Shown here: one piece after another, positions 53,897 to 62,017 of the stretch | Layout of the letters: each line of letters starts with the position of its first letter | Position numbering within the stretch: the stretch's first letter is position 1 | Assembly (NCBI RefSeq): GCF_029245835.1 | Contig: NZ_JAQWOO010000045.1 | Span: forward strand, 1 to 64,000 | Reading direction: 5' to 3' | Length of the DNA: 64,000 nucleotides | Source of the DNA: Algibacter sp. | Lineage (GTDB): Bacteria > Bacteroidota > Bacteroidia > Flavobacteriales > Flavobacteriaceae | Notes under the pieces: model-generated | What the model saw: the letters and a program-made list of their open reading frames with translations, nothing else | What the model was told of the DNA's origin: nothing | The model's database searches: none | Translations under genes and position numbers: made by a program

Positions 53897-54640
53897 ATGC
53901 CTACAAAAAAAGTTATAGAAACCAAAAAAGTAAGCCGTGTGTTTAGAAATGGTGATATAGAAGTACATGCGCTTACAGATGTTGATTTGATTATTGAGGA
54001 AGGAGAATTTGTAGCCCTTATGGGAGCCTCTGGTTCAGGAAAATCTACTTTTCTAAATATTTTGGGTTGTCTAGACCAACCAACTTCTGGCGAATATTAC
54101 TTAGATAATGTACACGTTAATAAATTGGACAAAAACCAGTTGGCAGATATCCGAAATCAAAAAATAGGCTTTATTTTTCAAAGTTATAATTTATTGTCGC
54201 GAACAACCGCATTAGAAAATGTGGAGTTGCCACTTGTCTATGATAGAACAGGTAGGTTTTCAAACTCAAAAGAAATAGCAATAAAAGCCTTAGGGCAAGT
54301 AGGACTACAAGATCGTATTTATCATAAAACTAATGAGCTTTCGGGCGGACAACAACAACGTGTAGCTATTGCAAGAGCCTTGGTCAACGACCCAACGCTT
54401 ATCTTATCCGATGAAGCTACAGGAAATTTAGACAGTAAAGCCAGTATAGACATAGCTGATCTATTTGTACGATTAAACAATAAAGGAAAAACCATAGTAA
54501 TGATTACTCACGAACCCGAAATTGCACAGTTCGCTAAACGTATGATTTATATGCGCGATGGTCGTATTCTAACCGATGAAATCATCAAAGATCGCAGCAC
54601 TAAAGAAAGTGCTTTAAAAGATTTAGAACTAACAAGTTGA
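53897..54640 (+). CDS. ABC transporter ATP-binding protein (MacB/LolD-like)
   Basis: A 247-residue ABC ATPase. Walker A is GASGSGKS (about residues 41-48), the Q-loop is in FIFQSYNLL, the signature is LSGGQQQR and Walker B is LILSDEATGNLDS, with the H-loop in MITHEPE. The usual ADEPTG of this family reads SDEATG here, a mild change that keeps the catalytic Glu. The NLLSRTTALENVELPL stretch is typical of MacB/LolD/FtsE-type exporters. Second gene of the export operon. Confidence 0.92.
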   Translation: MPTKKVIETKKVSRVFRNGDIEVHALTDVDLIIEEGEFVALMGASGSGKSTFLNILGCLDQPTSGEYYLDNVHVNKLDKNQLADIRNQKIGFIFQSYNLLSRTTALENVELPLVYDRTGRFSNSKEIAIKALGQVGLQDRIYHKTNELSGGQQQRVAIARALVNDPTLILSDEATGNLDSKASIDIADLFVRLNNKGKTIVMITHEPEIAQFAKRMIYMRDGRILTDEIIKDRSTKESALKDLELTS

Positions 54641-54652
54641 TAAAACGAATAC

Positions 54653-55870
54653 ATGAAGCAATTTCTAAAAATATTCAAGGTCGCTTTTCAGGCCATCAAC
54701 AAAAATAGAACTCGCAGTATTCTTACTATGTTGGGCATTATTATTGGCGTTGCTGCAGTTATTATGACGATTTCGGCAGGCGAAGGAGCAACTCAACAAG
54801 TTCAAGATCAAATATCAGGATTAGGAACTAATTTATTGATGATAAGTACAAAAGAAGAGCATAGAGGCGGTATAAATGTTAGAATGGGCAGACCAATAGA
54901 GAAAAAGGATTTAGATATTTTACAAAAAAGCTCTGTTTGGATGTCCAAAATTTCTCCTTTGGTAGCTATTGGCGCACAGGTTATTGGCGCTGCTGGTTAT
55001 GTTTCAACAACGGTTTACGGTGTCTCTAATCAATATTTTGATATTTTAAGTCGGGAAATAGTTTCAGGAAATGCATTTACAGCAGAGGACGTTACAACCG
55101 CTAGAAAATTCTGCGTTATAGGCGAAACTATAAGAGAAGAAATTTTCCCAGGGCAAGACCCTATAGGCAGACAAATACGAATAAATAAAGTCCCTTTTAC
55201 AGTAGTTGGTTTATTAAAGGAAGAAGGCGAAGGCACAATGGGACAAGACCAAGACGATATTGTTATAGCACCTTATACAACGGTTCAAAACAGGTTATTT
55301 GGCCATCGTAGAGGGTACAATATGATAATGGCTAGTGCTTTGAGTGAAGACCATATTTTGGACGCTGAAATTGAAGCTACCGAGCTATTGCGAGAATCAC
55401 ATAGAATATTAGACCAAGATGAAGATGATTTTGAAATTACTACACAAATTGAGTTGCAGGAAATTACTGGAAATGTAACGGGAATATTAACAATAATATT
55501 GGGTGCCATAGCTAGTATTTCATTAATTGTAGGCGGTATTGGCATCATGAATATCATGCTAGTTTCGGTAACAGAACGTACCCGAGAAATTGGCACGCGT
55601 TTAGCAATTGGAGCCAGAGAAAGTGATATTCTAACCCAATTTTTAATTGAAGCTATTGTGTTGAGTTTAACAGGTGGTATTTTGGGTATTATTCTTGGAA
55701 TTATAGGAAATCAAATTATATTCAAAGCAACTGGATTTTACATACCAACAGTTGCCTACTCTGTATTGATTGGCTTTGGGTTCGCTGTATTAGTAGGTGT
55801 GGTTTTTGGTTATTTCCCTGCGCGAAAAGCTGCGAAACTAAACCCTATTGATGCCTTGAGATATGAATAA
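54653..55870 (+). CDS. ABC transporter permease (MacB-like)
   Basis: A 405-residue permease of the MacB type with four membrane helices: one near the N-terminus (about 20-42, LTMLGIIIGVAAVIM) and three in the C-terminal third (about 280-305, 335-355, 365-390). The large periplasmic MacB_PCD domain lies between. The conserved coupling motif VTERTREIGTRLAIGA (about 308-323) and the final FGYFPARKAAKLNPIDALRYE are diagnostic. With the adaptor and ATPase it should export a peptide, antibiotic or lipid-like substrate. Confidence 0.92.
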   Translation: MKQFLKIFKVAFQAINKNRTRSILTMLGIIIGVAAVIMTISAGEGATQQVQDQISGLGTNLLMISTKEEHRGGINVRMGRPIEKKDLDILQKSSVWMSKISPLVAIGAQVIGAAGYVSTTVYGVSNQYFDILSREIVSGNAFTAEDVTTARKFCVIGETIREEIFPGQDPIGRQIRINKVPFTVVGLLKEEGEGTMGQDQDDIVIAPYTTVQNRLFGHRRGYNMIMASALSEDHILDAEIEATELLRESHRILDQDEDDFEITTQIELQEITGNVTGILTIILGAIASISLIVGGIGIMNIMLVSVTERTREIGTRLAIGARESDILTQFLIEAIVLSLTGGILGIILGIIGNQIIFKATGFYIPTVAYSVLIGFGFAVLVGVVFGYFPARKAAKLNPIDALRYE

Positions 55871-55888
55871 ATTAAAGAAAATTACGAT

Positions 55889-56107
55889 ATGAAAAATTTA
55901 AGAAAACTATTAACTGAAATCACTCAACTCACCACTAACATAGAGACCAATTACCCAGAACTATATCGCTCTTTGGACGAGAACCCATTAACCATTCCTA
56001 AAACAGATCATCCAAATGTAGATAAACAAGTCATGGAAGAGTATTTGGAGAGTTTAAAGCAACTGCTCAAACATCATTTGGAAACACATAATAATAAAAA
56101 CACTTAA
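55889..56107 (+). CDS. small protein of unknown function in the export operon
   Basis: A 72-residue helical, acidic protein (MKNLRKLLTEITQLTTNIETNYPELYRSLDENPLTIPK). It has no membrane segment and no known motif. It starts 18 bp after the permease gene and precedes the ArsC-like gene by 19 bp, so it is probably on the same transcript. Confidence 0.65.
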   Translation: MKNLRKLLTEITQLTTNIETNYPELYRSLDENPLTIPKTDHPNVDKQVMEEYLESLKQLLKHHLETHNNKNT

Positions 56108-56126
56108 TTCATTAAAATAAATAATT

Positions 56127-56492
56127 ATGGGAGAAATTGCTACTTCAGACAGGCAGATTACTATATTTTATCATTCTAAATCGGTTAGGGCAAAACAAAC
56201 ATTAGCGTATGCAAAAGCCGAAGGTTTACCAATACTAGACATTGATATTTTAAAAACGCCACTTACAGGTACACAAATAACAGAACTAGCAGATCGCTTA
56301 AATATTGAGATAAAAGACTTGGTAAATCAGGATCATCCTGCTTATGTCTCACATTTTGAGCATCATGATTTTTCTGAAAGAGATTGGATAAAAATGATAC
56401 AACATAATCCTGAGATCATGAAACAGCCTATAGCGTTGCGCGGTGATGTTACTATTTTGGTAGAAACACCAACCGATATTATTAAGATTTAG
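56127..56492 (+). CDS. ArsC/Spx-fold protein without the catalytic cysteine
   Basis: A 121-residue protein with the thioredoxin-like ArsC fold: the opening QITIFYHSKSVRAKQTLAYAKAEGLPILDIDILKTPLTGTQITELADRLNIEIKDLV and the end IALRGDVTILVETPTDI match the ArsC/YffB layout. The usual CxxxR site is HSKSVRAKQ: the cysteine is replaced by Ser, and the whole protein has no cysteine. It cannot be an arsenate reductase by the normal mechanism. A regulatory or binding role, as for some Spx relatives, is possible. Last gene of the export operon. Confidence 0.7.
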   Translation: MGEIATSDRQITIFYHSKSVRAKQTLAYAKAEGLPILDIDILKTPLTGTQITELADRLNIEIKDLVNQDHPAYVSHFEHHDFSERDWIKMIQHNPEIMKQPIALRGDVTILVETPTDIIKI

Positions 56493-56500
56493 AAAGCACA

Positions 56501-56983
56501 TTAAATTTTAGCAGATTCGCCTTTTAATACTTTCAAATAAGTAGCTATTTGTCCTCTGTGATAGGTTTCATGTTCTAGTACATGATGCATTATAAACCAC
56601 CAAAATGTCATTTCTTCGCCTTTTGTATTACGAACCAAATCTTTAATGGTTATAGCATTAAATTCTGAAATTATAATATTTCTTTTTTCGCCATTCGCCT
56701 TTAAGGTTTCAATCAAGGACTTGTATATGGTTTCATCAACATTAAAGTGAGGTTCTTCAGAACCCATTTCCCATTTGAAGGTTCTTTTATTGGTTGTTGA
56801 AAGACTAAAGAATATGTTGTCCACATCAATGATATGTTGTACCAAGTGAGCAAAACTCATAGCCGTATTGTTTAATCGCCAGTTTATAAACCCCTCAGGA
56901 ACTTCTTCAAGCCTTTTAAGGGTTAGTCGTCTTATTTCGGAAGATAATGCCGCAAGTTGGTCAAATGTATTATTTGGTTTCAT
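56501..56983 (-). CDS. DinB family protein
   Basis: A 160-residue four-helix protein of the DinB/DUF664 superfamily. The metal-binding histidines are in SFAHLVQHIIDVDNIFF (about residues 46-62) and HHVLEHETYHRGQIATYLK (about 132-150), the usual triad. Enzymatic roles vary (thiol-dependent transferases among them); the substrate is not known. Its promoter region is shared with the e(P4) phosphatase gene and contains two Fnr-like boxes. Confidence 0.85.
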   Translation of the reverse strand: MKPNNTFDQLAALSSEIRRLTLKRLEEVPEGFINWRLNNTAMSFAHLVQHIIDVDNIFFSLSTTNKRTFKWEMGSEEPHFNVDETIYKSLIETLKANGEKRNIIISEFNAITIKDLVRNTKGEEMTFWWFIMHHVLEHETYHRGQIATYLKVLKGESAKI

Positions 56984-57036
56984 ATGATGTTCATTTTAGA
57001 ATTATTTCAAGGTAAAAAACCTGATTTTTTTTAACA

Positions 57037-57050
57037 ATGACTCAAGTCAG
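57037..57050 (-). promoter_or_regulatory. Fnr-like box upstream of the dinB-family gene
   Basis: ATGAC-TCAA-GTCAG. The centre is 33 bp from a weak minus-strand -7 box (57014-57007, TACCTTGA), which keeps TA and TT only. Confidence 0.5.
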
Positions 57051-57061
57051 TTTTGTAATCT

Positions 57062-57105
57062 ATGACTAAGGTCATTTTATAAAAAATGCTGTCTCAGTAC
57101 ATTTG
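57062..57105 (+). promoter_or_regulatory. promoter and Fnr-like box of the e(P4)-type phosphatase gene
   Basis: A perfect box, ATGAC-TAAG-GTCAT (57062-57075), lies 33 bp centre to centre upstream of a perfect -7 box TACATTTG (57098-57105). The start codon at 57125 follows by 20 bp. Confidence 0.75.
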
Positions 57106-57124
57106 ATATATATTGTATAAAACT

Positions 57125-57955
57125 ATGAGAGTTAATCTTCTAATTGCCGTTTTCAGCTTTACATTGCTTACAGGATGTAAAACGCAAGTCACAACAATTA
57201 ATAAGGAGAAATCCAAAACCGAAACGATTGCTATTCCTATTAAAGAATATTCCATATTGGCAGTACTTTGGCAACAACATGCAGCGGAATATCGTGCATT
57301 AACGTATCAGGCTTTCAACACAGCAAAGCTTCAATTAGATGATATTCTGGCCAACAAAACAAAAATTGAAAAACCACTCGCTATCGTAACCGATATTGAC
57401 GAAACCGTATTAAACAATAGCCCTTACAACGGTAAGCTGATTGAACGCAATGAAGACTATTCTGAAACAAGTTGGATAGCATGGGGAAAAGAAAAGAAAG
57501 CAAAAGCAGTTCCAGGTTCTCTCCACTTTTTTCAATATGCACAAGATAAAAATGTGGAAGTGTTCTATCTATCCAATCGATTATCAGTTCAAACAAGTGA
57601 AACTCTTGAAAACCTTAAGCAGTTGGGGTTTCCTTTTGCGGACGAAAACCATATTTTATTAAGAACTGATGAAGGCGGAAAAGAAACAAGACGAAAAAAA
57701 ATACAACGATCTCACGATATTGTAATGCTGATTGGCGATAATCTTTCTGATTTTTCTGAAGTATTTGATGGCCAACCTACAAAAGTAAGAAATCGTAAAG
57801 CAGATAGTTTAAAAACCTATTTTGGAAACAAGTATATCGTATTGCCCAATGCCATGTATGGCGATTGGGAAACCAAAGGCATTTTAGAAGGAAAGTATTA
57901 TTGGACAAATTTTCAAAAAGACTCCATTCGCCATAGTAAAGTAATAAATTATTAG
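57125..57955 (+). CDS. 5'-nucleotidase, lipoprotein e(P4) family (HAD acid phosphatase)
   Basis: A 276-residue outer-membrane lipoprotein when started at the ATG at 57125 (an in-frame TTG lies at 57113). The signal ends LLTGCKT. The HAD motif I is AIVTDIDETVLNNSPY (nucleophile Asp about residue 90), with further motifs YLSNRLS and MLIGDNLSDFSEVFDG. Class C acid phosphatases of this type strip phosphate from nucleotides outside the cell. All HAD acidic residues are present. Confidence 0.88.
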   Translation: MRVNLLIAVFSFTLLTGCKTQVTTINKEKSKTETIAIPIKEYSILAVLWQQHAAEYRALTYQAFNTAKLQLDDILANKTKIEKPLAIVTDIDETVLNNSPYNGKLIERNEDYSETSWIAWGKEKKAKAVPGSLHFFQYAQDKNVEVFYLSNRLSVQTSETLENLKQLGFPFADENHILLRTDEGGKETRRKKIQRSHDIVMLIGDNLSDFSEVFDGQPTKVRNRKADSLKTYFGNKYIVLPNAMYGDWETKGILEGKYYWTNFQKDSIRHSKVINY

Positions 57956-57994
57956 GACTATTACTTTCCCCAAAACACAAATTAGAATATACTT

Positions 57995-58489
57995 TTAGTC
58001 CATTTCTTTGGATTCTAATAATCCTGGATGAAATCGTTTTAAGAACAAATTACGAGTTGAGTCCATGTGCTTAATCATGCTCTCTAATTCGGAATGCTGA
58101 TTTTGCCAGTTTCTGAAAAAATAATCATCTTCAAAAAAATCATTCATAAAAAGTGAGTCGTGTTTAGGGAAATATGAAAAGTCCTGGTTCCATGTATTAG
58201 GCATGTTATCTCCTAAGTAACGTTGGAAAGAGTCCATGATGCTATCTAAATTTACCCGTAGAGAGTCTCCTTTGATATCTGAATACGACCAAGAATAAAT
58301 AGAATCATATTTAATTAGATTTCCAAACTCATCATATTCTTTGCGAACATCCCATTTTTCTTTAGGCTTTACAGCTGTATGATCTTGAGCAATTTCATAA
58401 CTATCAATTTCTGGAACTTCTTTCTCTTTAACTTGATGATTACAGCCTATAAACATCAATACTAACAATAAGATTATACTACGTTTCAT
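57995..58489 (-). CDS. lipoprotein of unknown function
   Basis: A 164-residue lipoprotein (MKRSIILLLVLMFIGC, Cys16). It is acidic and rich in Asp, Ser and aromatic residues; DSFQRYLGDNMPNTWNQDFSYFPKHDSLFMNDFFEDDYFFRNW (about 86-128) suggests helical binding surfaces. No family was recognised. It lies 49 bp downstream of the 58943 lipoprotein gene on the same strand and is probably co-transcribed. Confidence 0.6.
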   Translation of the reverse strand: MKRSIILLLVLMFIGCNHQVKEKEVPEIDSYEIAQDHTAVKPKEKWDVRKEYDEFGNLIKYDSIYSWSYSDIKGDSLRVNLDSIMDSFQRYLGDNMPNTWNQDFSYFPKHDSLFMNDFFEDDYFFRNWQNQHSELESMIKHMDSTRNLFLKRFHPGLLESKEMD

Positions 58490-58538
58490 TTTTTATATAT
58501 TTTATAATTAGACAATGGCAAGCGATTCATTTTAAGGC

Positions 58539-58943
58539 TTAATTTCTTCTGCTTTTAGAGCTACTTCTAGAACTGCTTTGTCTTCTAGATGTACTACTGC
58601 GACTAGTGTTGTTTTCGCGATGATATCCTGAAATATTATCATCTCTGTAACCTTTTATGCGCACAAATCTGCTTCGTCTTAAATCAATACCATTATATCG
58701 CTGTGGTAAAACCCTGACTCTTACCCATGCACCATTATTCAAATAGAGATAATTGCGTAATGATAAATCGTAATAAATCATGTATTCGGGAAAATAAACA
58801 TACCGTACAGCTTCAACTCTATTGGGGTAAAACCAAGGTGGTGGTGGCACATCAGGTCTAGAAGAAATTACGACAGGACCACAACTCTCTAGTGTTAGAA
58901 AACTCATTAAGAGCATAATAATAACATAGCCTTTGTTTTTCAT
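58539..58943 (-). CDS. small lipoprotein with Pro-rich start and Arg/Ser-rich tail
   Basis: A 134-residue protein when started at 58943 (MKNKGYVIIMLLMSFLTLESC, lipobox Cys21). A frame to 58991 adds residues that spoil the signal. After the Cys comes PVVISSRPDVPPPPWFYP, a Tyr-rich middle, and a tail of RSSTSRRQSSSRSSSKSRRN. The basic tail could bind nucleic acid or a negatively charged surface. It is divergent from the AhpD-like gene and has a strong Fnr-like box between them. Function unknown. Confidence 0.6.
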   Translation of the reverse strand: MKNKGYVIIMLLMSFLTLESCGPVVISSRPDVPPPPWFYPNRVEAVRYVYFPEYMIYYDLSLRNYLYLNNGAWVRVRVLPQRYNGIDLRRSRFVRIKGYRDDNISGYHRENNTSRSSTSRRQSSSRSSSKSRRN

Positions 58944-58972
58944 GACGCATTTATTTAGTACAAATCTTATCA

Positions 58973-59046
58973 CAAAGAAAACAAAGAACAACCTGTACCA
59001 AAATGACTTGGGTCATTTTGAGAGCTCTTTTTTTAAAATACTTTTG
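58973..59046. promoter_or_regulatory. divergent promoter with a perfect Fnr-like box
   Basis: ATGAC-TTGG-GTCAT (59003-59016) is central. On the plus strand the -7 box TACTTTTG (59039-59046) is perfect and 33 bp away. On the minus strand TTTCTTTG (58980-58973) is also exactly 33 bp away, with one mismatch. One box could thus serve both directions. Confidence 0.7.
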
Positions 59047-59076
59047 AATCAACATTAACACTCAAATTTTTATATC

Positions 59077-59427
59077 ATGATAAAAGATCATTCTAAAAAA
59101 TACAACGACCTCACAAAATCAATGCGCGAATTAGGTGATAAAATCCCAGAGACAATGAACAGTTTTAATGCATTGCATAAAGCAGGTATTGCAGAAGGCG
59201 CATTAACTTCAAAAACAAAAGAACTCATTGCTTTGGGAATAGCAATCACGGTAAGATGTGATGGTTGTATTGCATTTCATGTACACGATGCACTTAAAGC
59301 TGGTGCTTCGTCGCAAGAGATTTTAGAAACTATTGGTGTTGCTGTACTTATGGGTGGCGGACCAGCCGTTGTGTACGGTTCTGAAGCCATGGAAGCTTTA
59401 GAGCAATTTGCAGTTTTAGAAGATTAA
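59077..59427 (+). CDS. carboxymuconolactone decarboxylase family protein (AhpD-like)
   Basis: A 116-residue protein of the AhpD/CMD superfamily. The redox-active motif CDGCIAFH gives Cys61, Cys64 and His68, with Glu49 nearby, as in AhpD-type disulfide reductases that support peroxide removal. The C-terminal half (ASSQEILETIGVAVLMGGGPAVVYGSEAMEAL) is typical. It starts an operon with the coiled-coil protein at 59444. Confidence 0.9.
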   Translation: MIKDHSKKYNDLTKSMRELGDKIPETMNSFNALHKAGIAEGALTSKTKELIALGIAITVRCDGCIAFHVHDALKAGASSQEILETIGVAVLMGGGPAVVYGSEAMEALEQFAVLED

Positions 59428-59443
59428 ATAAAAAACAAATATC

Positions 59444-59830
59444 ATGGAAACACAAGTTTTATACAATTCAGACTTACATTTTGAGCATGTACAATGGAAT
59501 CGTGAACTCTCGTTTTGGGAAGACGAGTTAAAATCTTTCAATAAAAGATTAGAGGAATTAGTTACGCGTTGGACTGATAAAAAAGTACTAGCCAAATTAG
59601 AACATTATCAAAACGAATTTATACTGCATGACAAAAGAATAGATGAACTGCAAGAAGCCATTGAAGTTCATGAAACACAAATGGCTGGTTTAAATTTAGA
59701 AGGTAAAGATGCACTTGATACTACTTTGGTAAAAAAACATCTTGAATTTCGAAATAAAATGGAAACGCAGAGGCAAATCTATTCAGATTTAAAAAAAGAA
59801 TTTTTCCGATTTCTTTCAAAATATATGTAG
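59444..59830 (+). CDS. coiled-coil protein of unknown function
   Basis: A 128-residue protein, almost all helical with heptads (ELSFWEDELKSFNKRLEELVTRW ... LEHYQNEFILHDKRIDELQEAIEVHETQM ... KKHLEFRNKMETQRQIYSDLKKEFFRFLSKYM). No membrane part or cofactor motif. It is 16 bp after the AhpD-like gene and probably under the same Fnr-like promoter. Small proteins of this shape are often found next to stress-response genes in Bacteroidota. Confidence 0.65.
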   Translation: METQVLYNSDLHFEHVQWNRELSFWEDELKSFNKRLEELVTRWTDKKVLAKLEHYQNEFILHDKRIDELQEAIEVHETQMAGLNLEGKDALDTTLVKKHLEFRNKMETQRQIYSDLKKEFFRFLSKYM

Positions 59831-59893
59831 TTGCTTTGCTTGTTCCTATTGGCTTTAAACTTCCTTATCAAGGGGCGCTTATAAGTTTCTAAA

Positions 59894-59937
59894 CTGATAT
59901 AGATCATTGTCAATTCATTAAGGTTAATTTAATATTG
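59894..59937 (+). promoter_or_regulatory. Fnr-like box and -7 box of the AI-2E family gene
   Basis: CTGAT-ATAG-ATCAT (59894-59907) is closer to the classical Fnr half-site TGAT than its sisters. The -7 box TAATATTG (59930-59937, one mismatch) has its centre exactly 33 bp downstream. Confidence 0.55.
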
Positions 59938-59943
59938 GACTCT

Positions 59944-60072
59944 ATGAAAAAATACACTTTAAATTTACCTAACATATTTTATTTCTTGAGCATAATAGCT
60001 TTAGGCATTTACTTGATAATAGTGGGCAAAGTAATTCTTGCACCTATTATTTTTAGTTTTTTTTTGCTTTAA
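59944..60072 (+). CDS. N-terminal fragment of the AI-2E family permease (frameshifted)
   Basis: This 42-codon frame reads MKKYTLNLPNIFYFLSIIALGIYLIIVGKVILAPIIFSFFLL and ends TAA at 60070-60072. It is the normal first helix of AI-2E permeases. One more T in the run of nine (60057-60065) would join it in frame with the main part (IFSFFFALMLKPIVDFF). The stop overlaps the next ATG as TAATG. Confidence 0.75.
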   Translation: MKKYTLNLPNIFYFLSIIALGIYLIIVGKVILAPIIFSFFLL

Positions 60073-61079
60073 TGTTAAAGCCTATAGTTGATTTTTTTCA
60101 AGGCAAACTGCGCAACAAAATAGTTGCTATCTTCGCTGCGTATCTTACAGTTGTATTACCGTTGCTAGCACTGATTTTATTTTTCATCAATCAGTCTTCA
60201 GCTTTGTTTAGCGATTTGCCATCTATAAGTGTAAAACTAACTACCATTGCCAATCAATTAGTGGATTGGTTCAATCAAAAATTTGCACTAGAGGCTCAAT
60301 CTTCCTCAACTTGGTTGTCAGAAAATTTTAAATCCATACTAGATCTCACTATGGGTTTCCTGCAAGAAAGTTTTCAATCTGGCACCACTCTTATAGCCAA
60401 TTTTATCTTAATAATTGTGATTACGTACTTTCTGTTATTGTATAAAACAGCCTTTAAAAACTTTGCTATTTCACAAGCAAAACCAAAACACAGGGAAACA
60501 CTAAACCATCTTTTTAACCAGATTCAAAAACTAACTAAACGCTATATGATAGGTCAAGGTATTATGGTCATTATCCTAGGGACTTTAATAGGATTGGGAC
60601 TGTGGGCTATTGGTGTTCCTCATCCTTTTTTTTGGGGATTTTTAGCTGGTTTTCTAGAGGTTATTCCTTACGTAGGCACAACCATAGGCGGTATTTTGCC
60701 ATTCACCTATATGCTAATGGTTGGCAATACACTTTGGCAACCATGGGCAGTAGTGATACTTTATATTATAATACAACAAATAGAGGGGAATTTAATTTCA
60801 CCAAATGTTATGGGTTCCAGTATTAAGGTAAATCCGCTGTTTATTATTGTTGGTCTTTTTTTAGGAGGCATAATTTGGGGCATTTCGGGTATGATTTTAG
60901 CATTGCCCATACTAGCAATTTCAAAAGAAGTTTTTAGAAGTTTTAATGCATTAGTGCCAATAAGTTACCTCATGGAAGATGGTCTTACTAGAAATGAAAC
61001 TCTATTTCTAGAGAAATTTGACCATGCAAAACATCGCTTCTTAAGCCTTTTTTTTGAAGACAAACACGATGAAAATTAA
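60072..61079 (+). CDS. AI-2E family transporter (main part)
   Basis: A 335-residue membrane protein with about seven helices. Family marks are YLTVVLPLLALILFFINQ, a long extracytoplasmic segment, ETLNHLFNQIQKLTKRYMIGQGIMVIILG (about residues 140-168) and PHPFFWGFLAGFLEVIPYVGTTIGGILP (about 183-210). The family exports AI-2 or acts in Na+/Li+ transport; the substrate is not known. The native first 42 codons are out of frame because of a 1-base difference in a T9 run. The protein as called would lack the first helix unless re-initiation or slippage occurs. Confidence 0.8.
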   Translation: MLKPIVDFFQGKLRNKIVAIFAAYLTVVLPLLALILFFINQSSALFSDLPSISVKLTTIANQLVDWFNQKFALEAQSSSTWLSENFKSILDLTMGFLQESFQSGTTLIANFILIIVITYFLLLYKTAFKNFAISQAKPKHRETLNHLFNQIQKLTKRYMIGQGIMVIILGTLIGLGLWAIGVPHPFFWGFLAGFLEVIPYVGTTIGGILPFTYMLMVGNTLWQPWAVVILYIIIQQIEGNLISPNVMGSSIKVNPLFIIVGLFLGGIIWGISGMILALPILAISKEVFRSFNALVPISYLMEDGLTRNETLFLEKFDHAKHRFLSLFFEDKHDEN

Positions 61080-61106
61080 ACAAAGTATCCAAATCGTATT
61101 TTAATT

Positions 61107-61197
61107 TGGGCGTGACCACAAGGGTCGTGCTTTCCATTGCAATTCCTCGCTCTTCCTTGCAGTCAGGCTGTGGGATTTCCATTGCAATCACTCACGC
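61107..61197. repeat. interspersed repeat of the GGGC-stem / GGCTTTCC family
   Basis: It contains GGGCGTGACCACAAGGGTC, GTGCTTTCCATTGCAATTCC and GTGGGATTTCCATTGCAATC, the same phrases as in 4376-4487. The remaining bases of 61080-61262 hold nothing else of note. Confidence 0.5.
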
Positions 61198-61262
61198 AAA
61201 AAACACTCCTATTCAGCTTTTGAATAAAATTTAAAATTTATCGTAAACCATTCAATTTCATA

Positions 61263-61306
61263 CTTACCCAAGTCATTTACCTTTTTACGGCATATATCTA
61301 GTTTTG
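61263..61306 (+). promoter_or_regulatory. Fnr-like box and -7 box of the OmpA-like remnant
   Basis: CTTAC-CCAA-GTCAT (61263-61276) has one good half. The -7 box TAGTTTTG (61299-61306) is perfect and its centre lies 33 bp further. The downstream gene is broken, yet its promoter looks intact. Confidence 0.55.
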
Positions 61307-61347
61307 AAATGCCTTTAAAATGATTTAAATCTTAAAATCTTATAAGC

Positions 61348-61892
61348 ATGAAAAAGTCAATTTTTTATCCATTGGTTTTACTATTTTTTTAAAGCACCAA
61401 TACCAATTTTTTAGAGCGATTATCAGACTTATCCGTAGTCAGTATATCTGGTGCCTAAAACATCACAAAATCTTTGGAAGCGCTCAATCAACAAAATAAA
61501 TACATTAAGGCTTTAACCAGTTTCATGCAACGTAAAAATTCCTTGAACTTGGTATTGGTAACGAACCTTAAACGGTCTTTAGATTATTTTGATGACGAGG
61601 ACATTAATATTGAAGTAAAAAAGGCGTGGTTTACGTGTCCATTTCAGATAAGATGTTGTTCCGATCTGGTCGTTATAAAATTAACGACAATGCTAAAAAC
61701 GTTATTGGTAAAATTGCCAAAATTATAAACGATCCTAAGGAATTGGATATTCTGGTTGAAGGTCATACAGATAATGTGCCAAAAACCACCAACGAAACTG
61801 CTAGAGGTCGTGCCATAAATGAAATCCTGATATTACCAAAATTAGATCAGTTCTTTGAGCTTTTAGAGACACCTATTTCAAAAAAAAAGTAA
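61348..61892 (+). pseudogene. OmpA family protein remnant
   Basis: The start MKKSIFYPLVLLFF is a signal peptide that meets a stop at once. Further pieces in changing frames are SLEALNQQNKYIKALTSFMQRKNSLNL and then GVVYVSISDKMLFRSGRYKINDNAKNVIGKIAKIINDPKELDILVEGHTDNVP, the OmpA peptidoglycan-binding domain. After HTDNVP about 40 family residues are missing and the frame resumes at KTTNETARGRAINEILILPKLDQFFELLETP. Stops, frameshifts and an internal deletion mean that it cannot make a normal OmpA-domain protein. Confidence 0.8.
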
Positions 61893-62017
61893 TTTTTATT
61901 CGAAGTGAATTCTATTTTAATTATTTATTAAATACAATCAAAAAACTACAATATTATTCTTCAAATAATTAAATTTTTCAGAAAGAATTTAAATGCCATC
62001 AAAAAAAGAAATTTGAA

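Noticed and set aside
61474-61728. An 84-residue ORF within the OmpA remnant
   Set aside because: It starts in the right frame of the broken gene but leaves it after the frameshift near 61625; it is a piece of the pseudogene rather than a gene.
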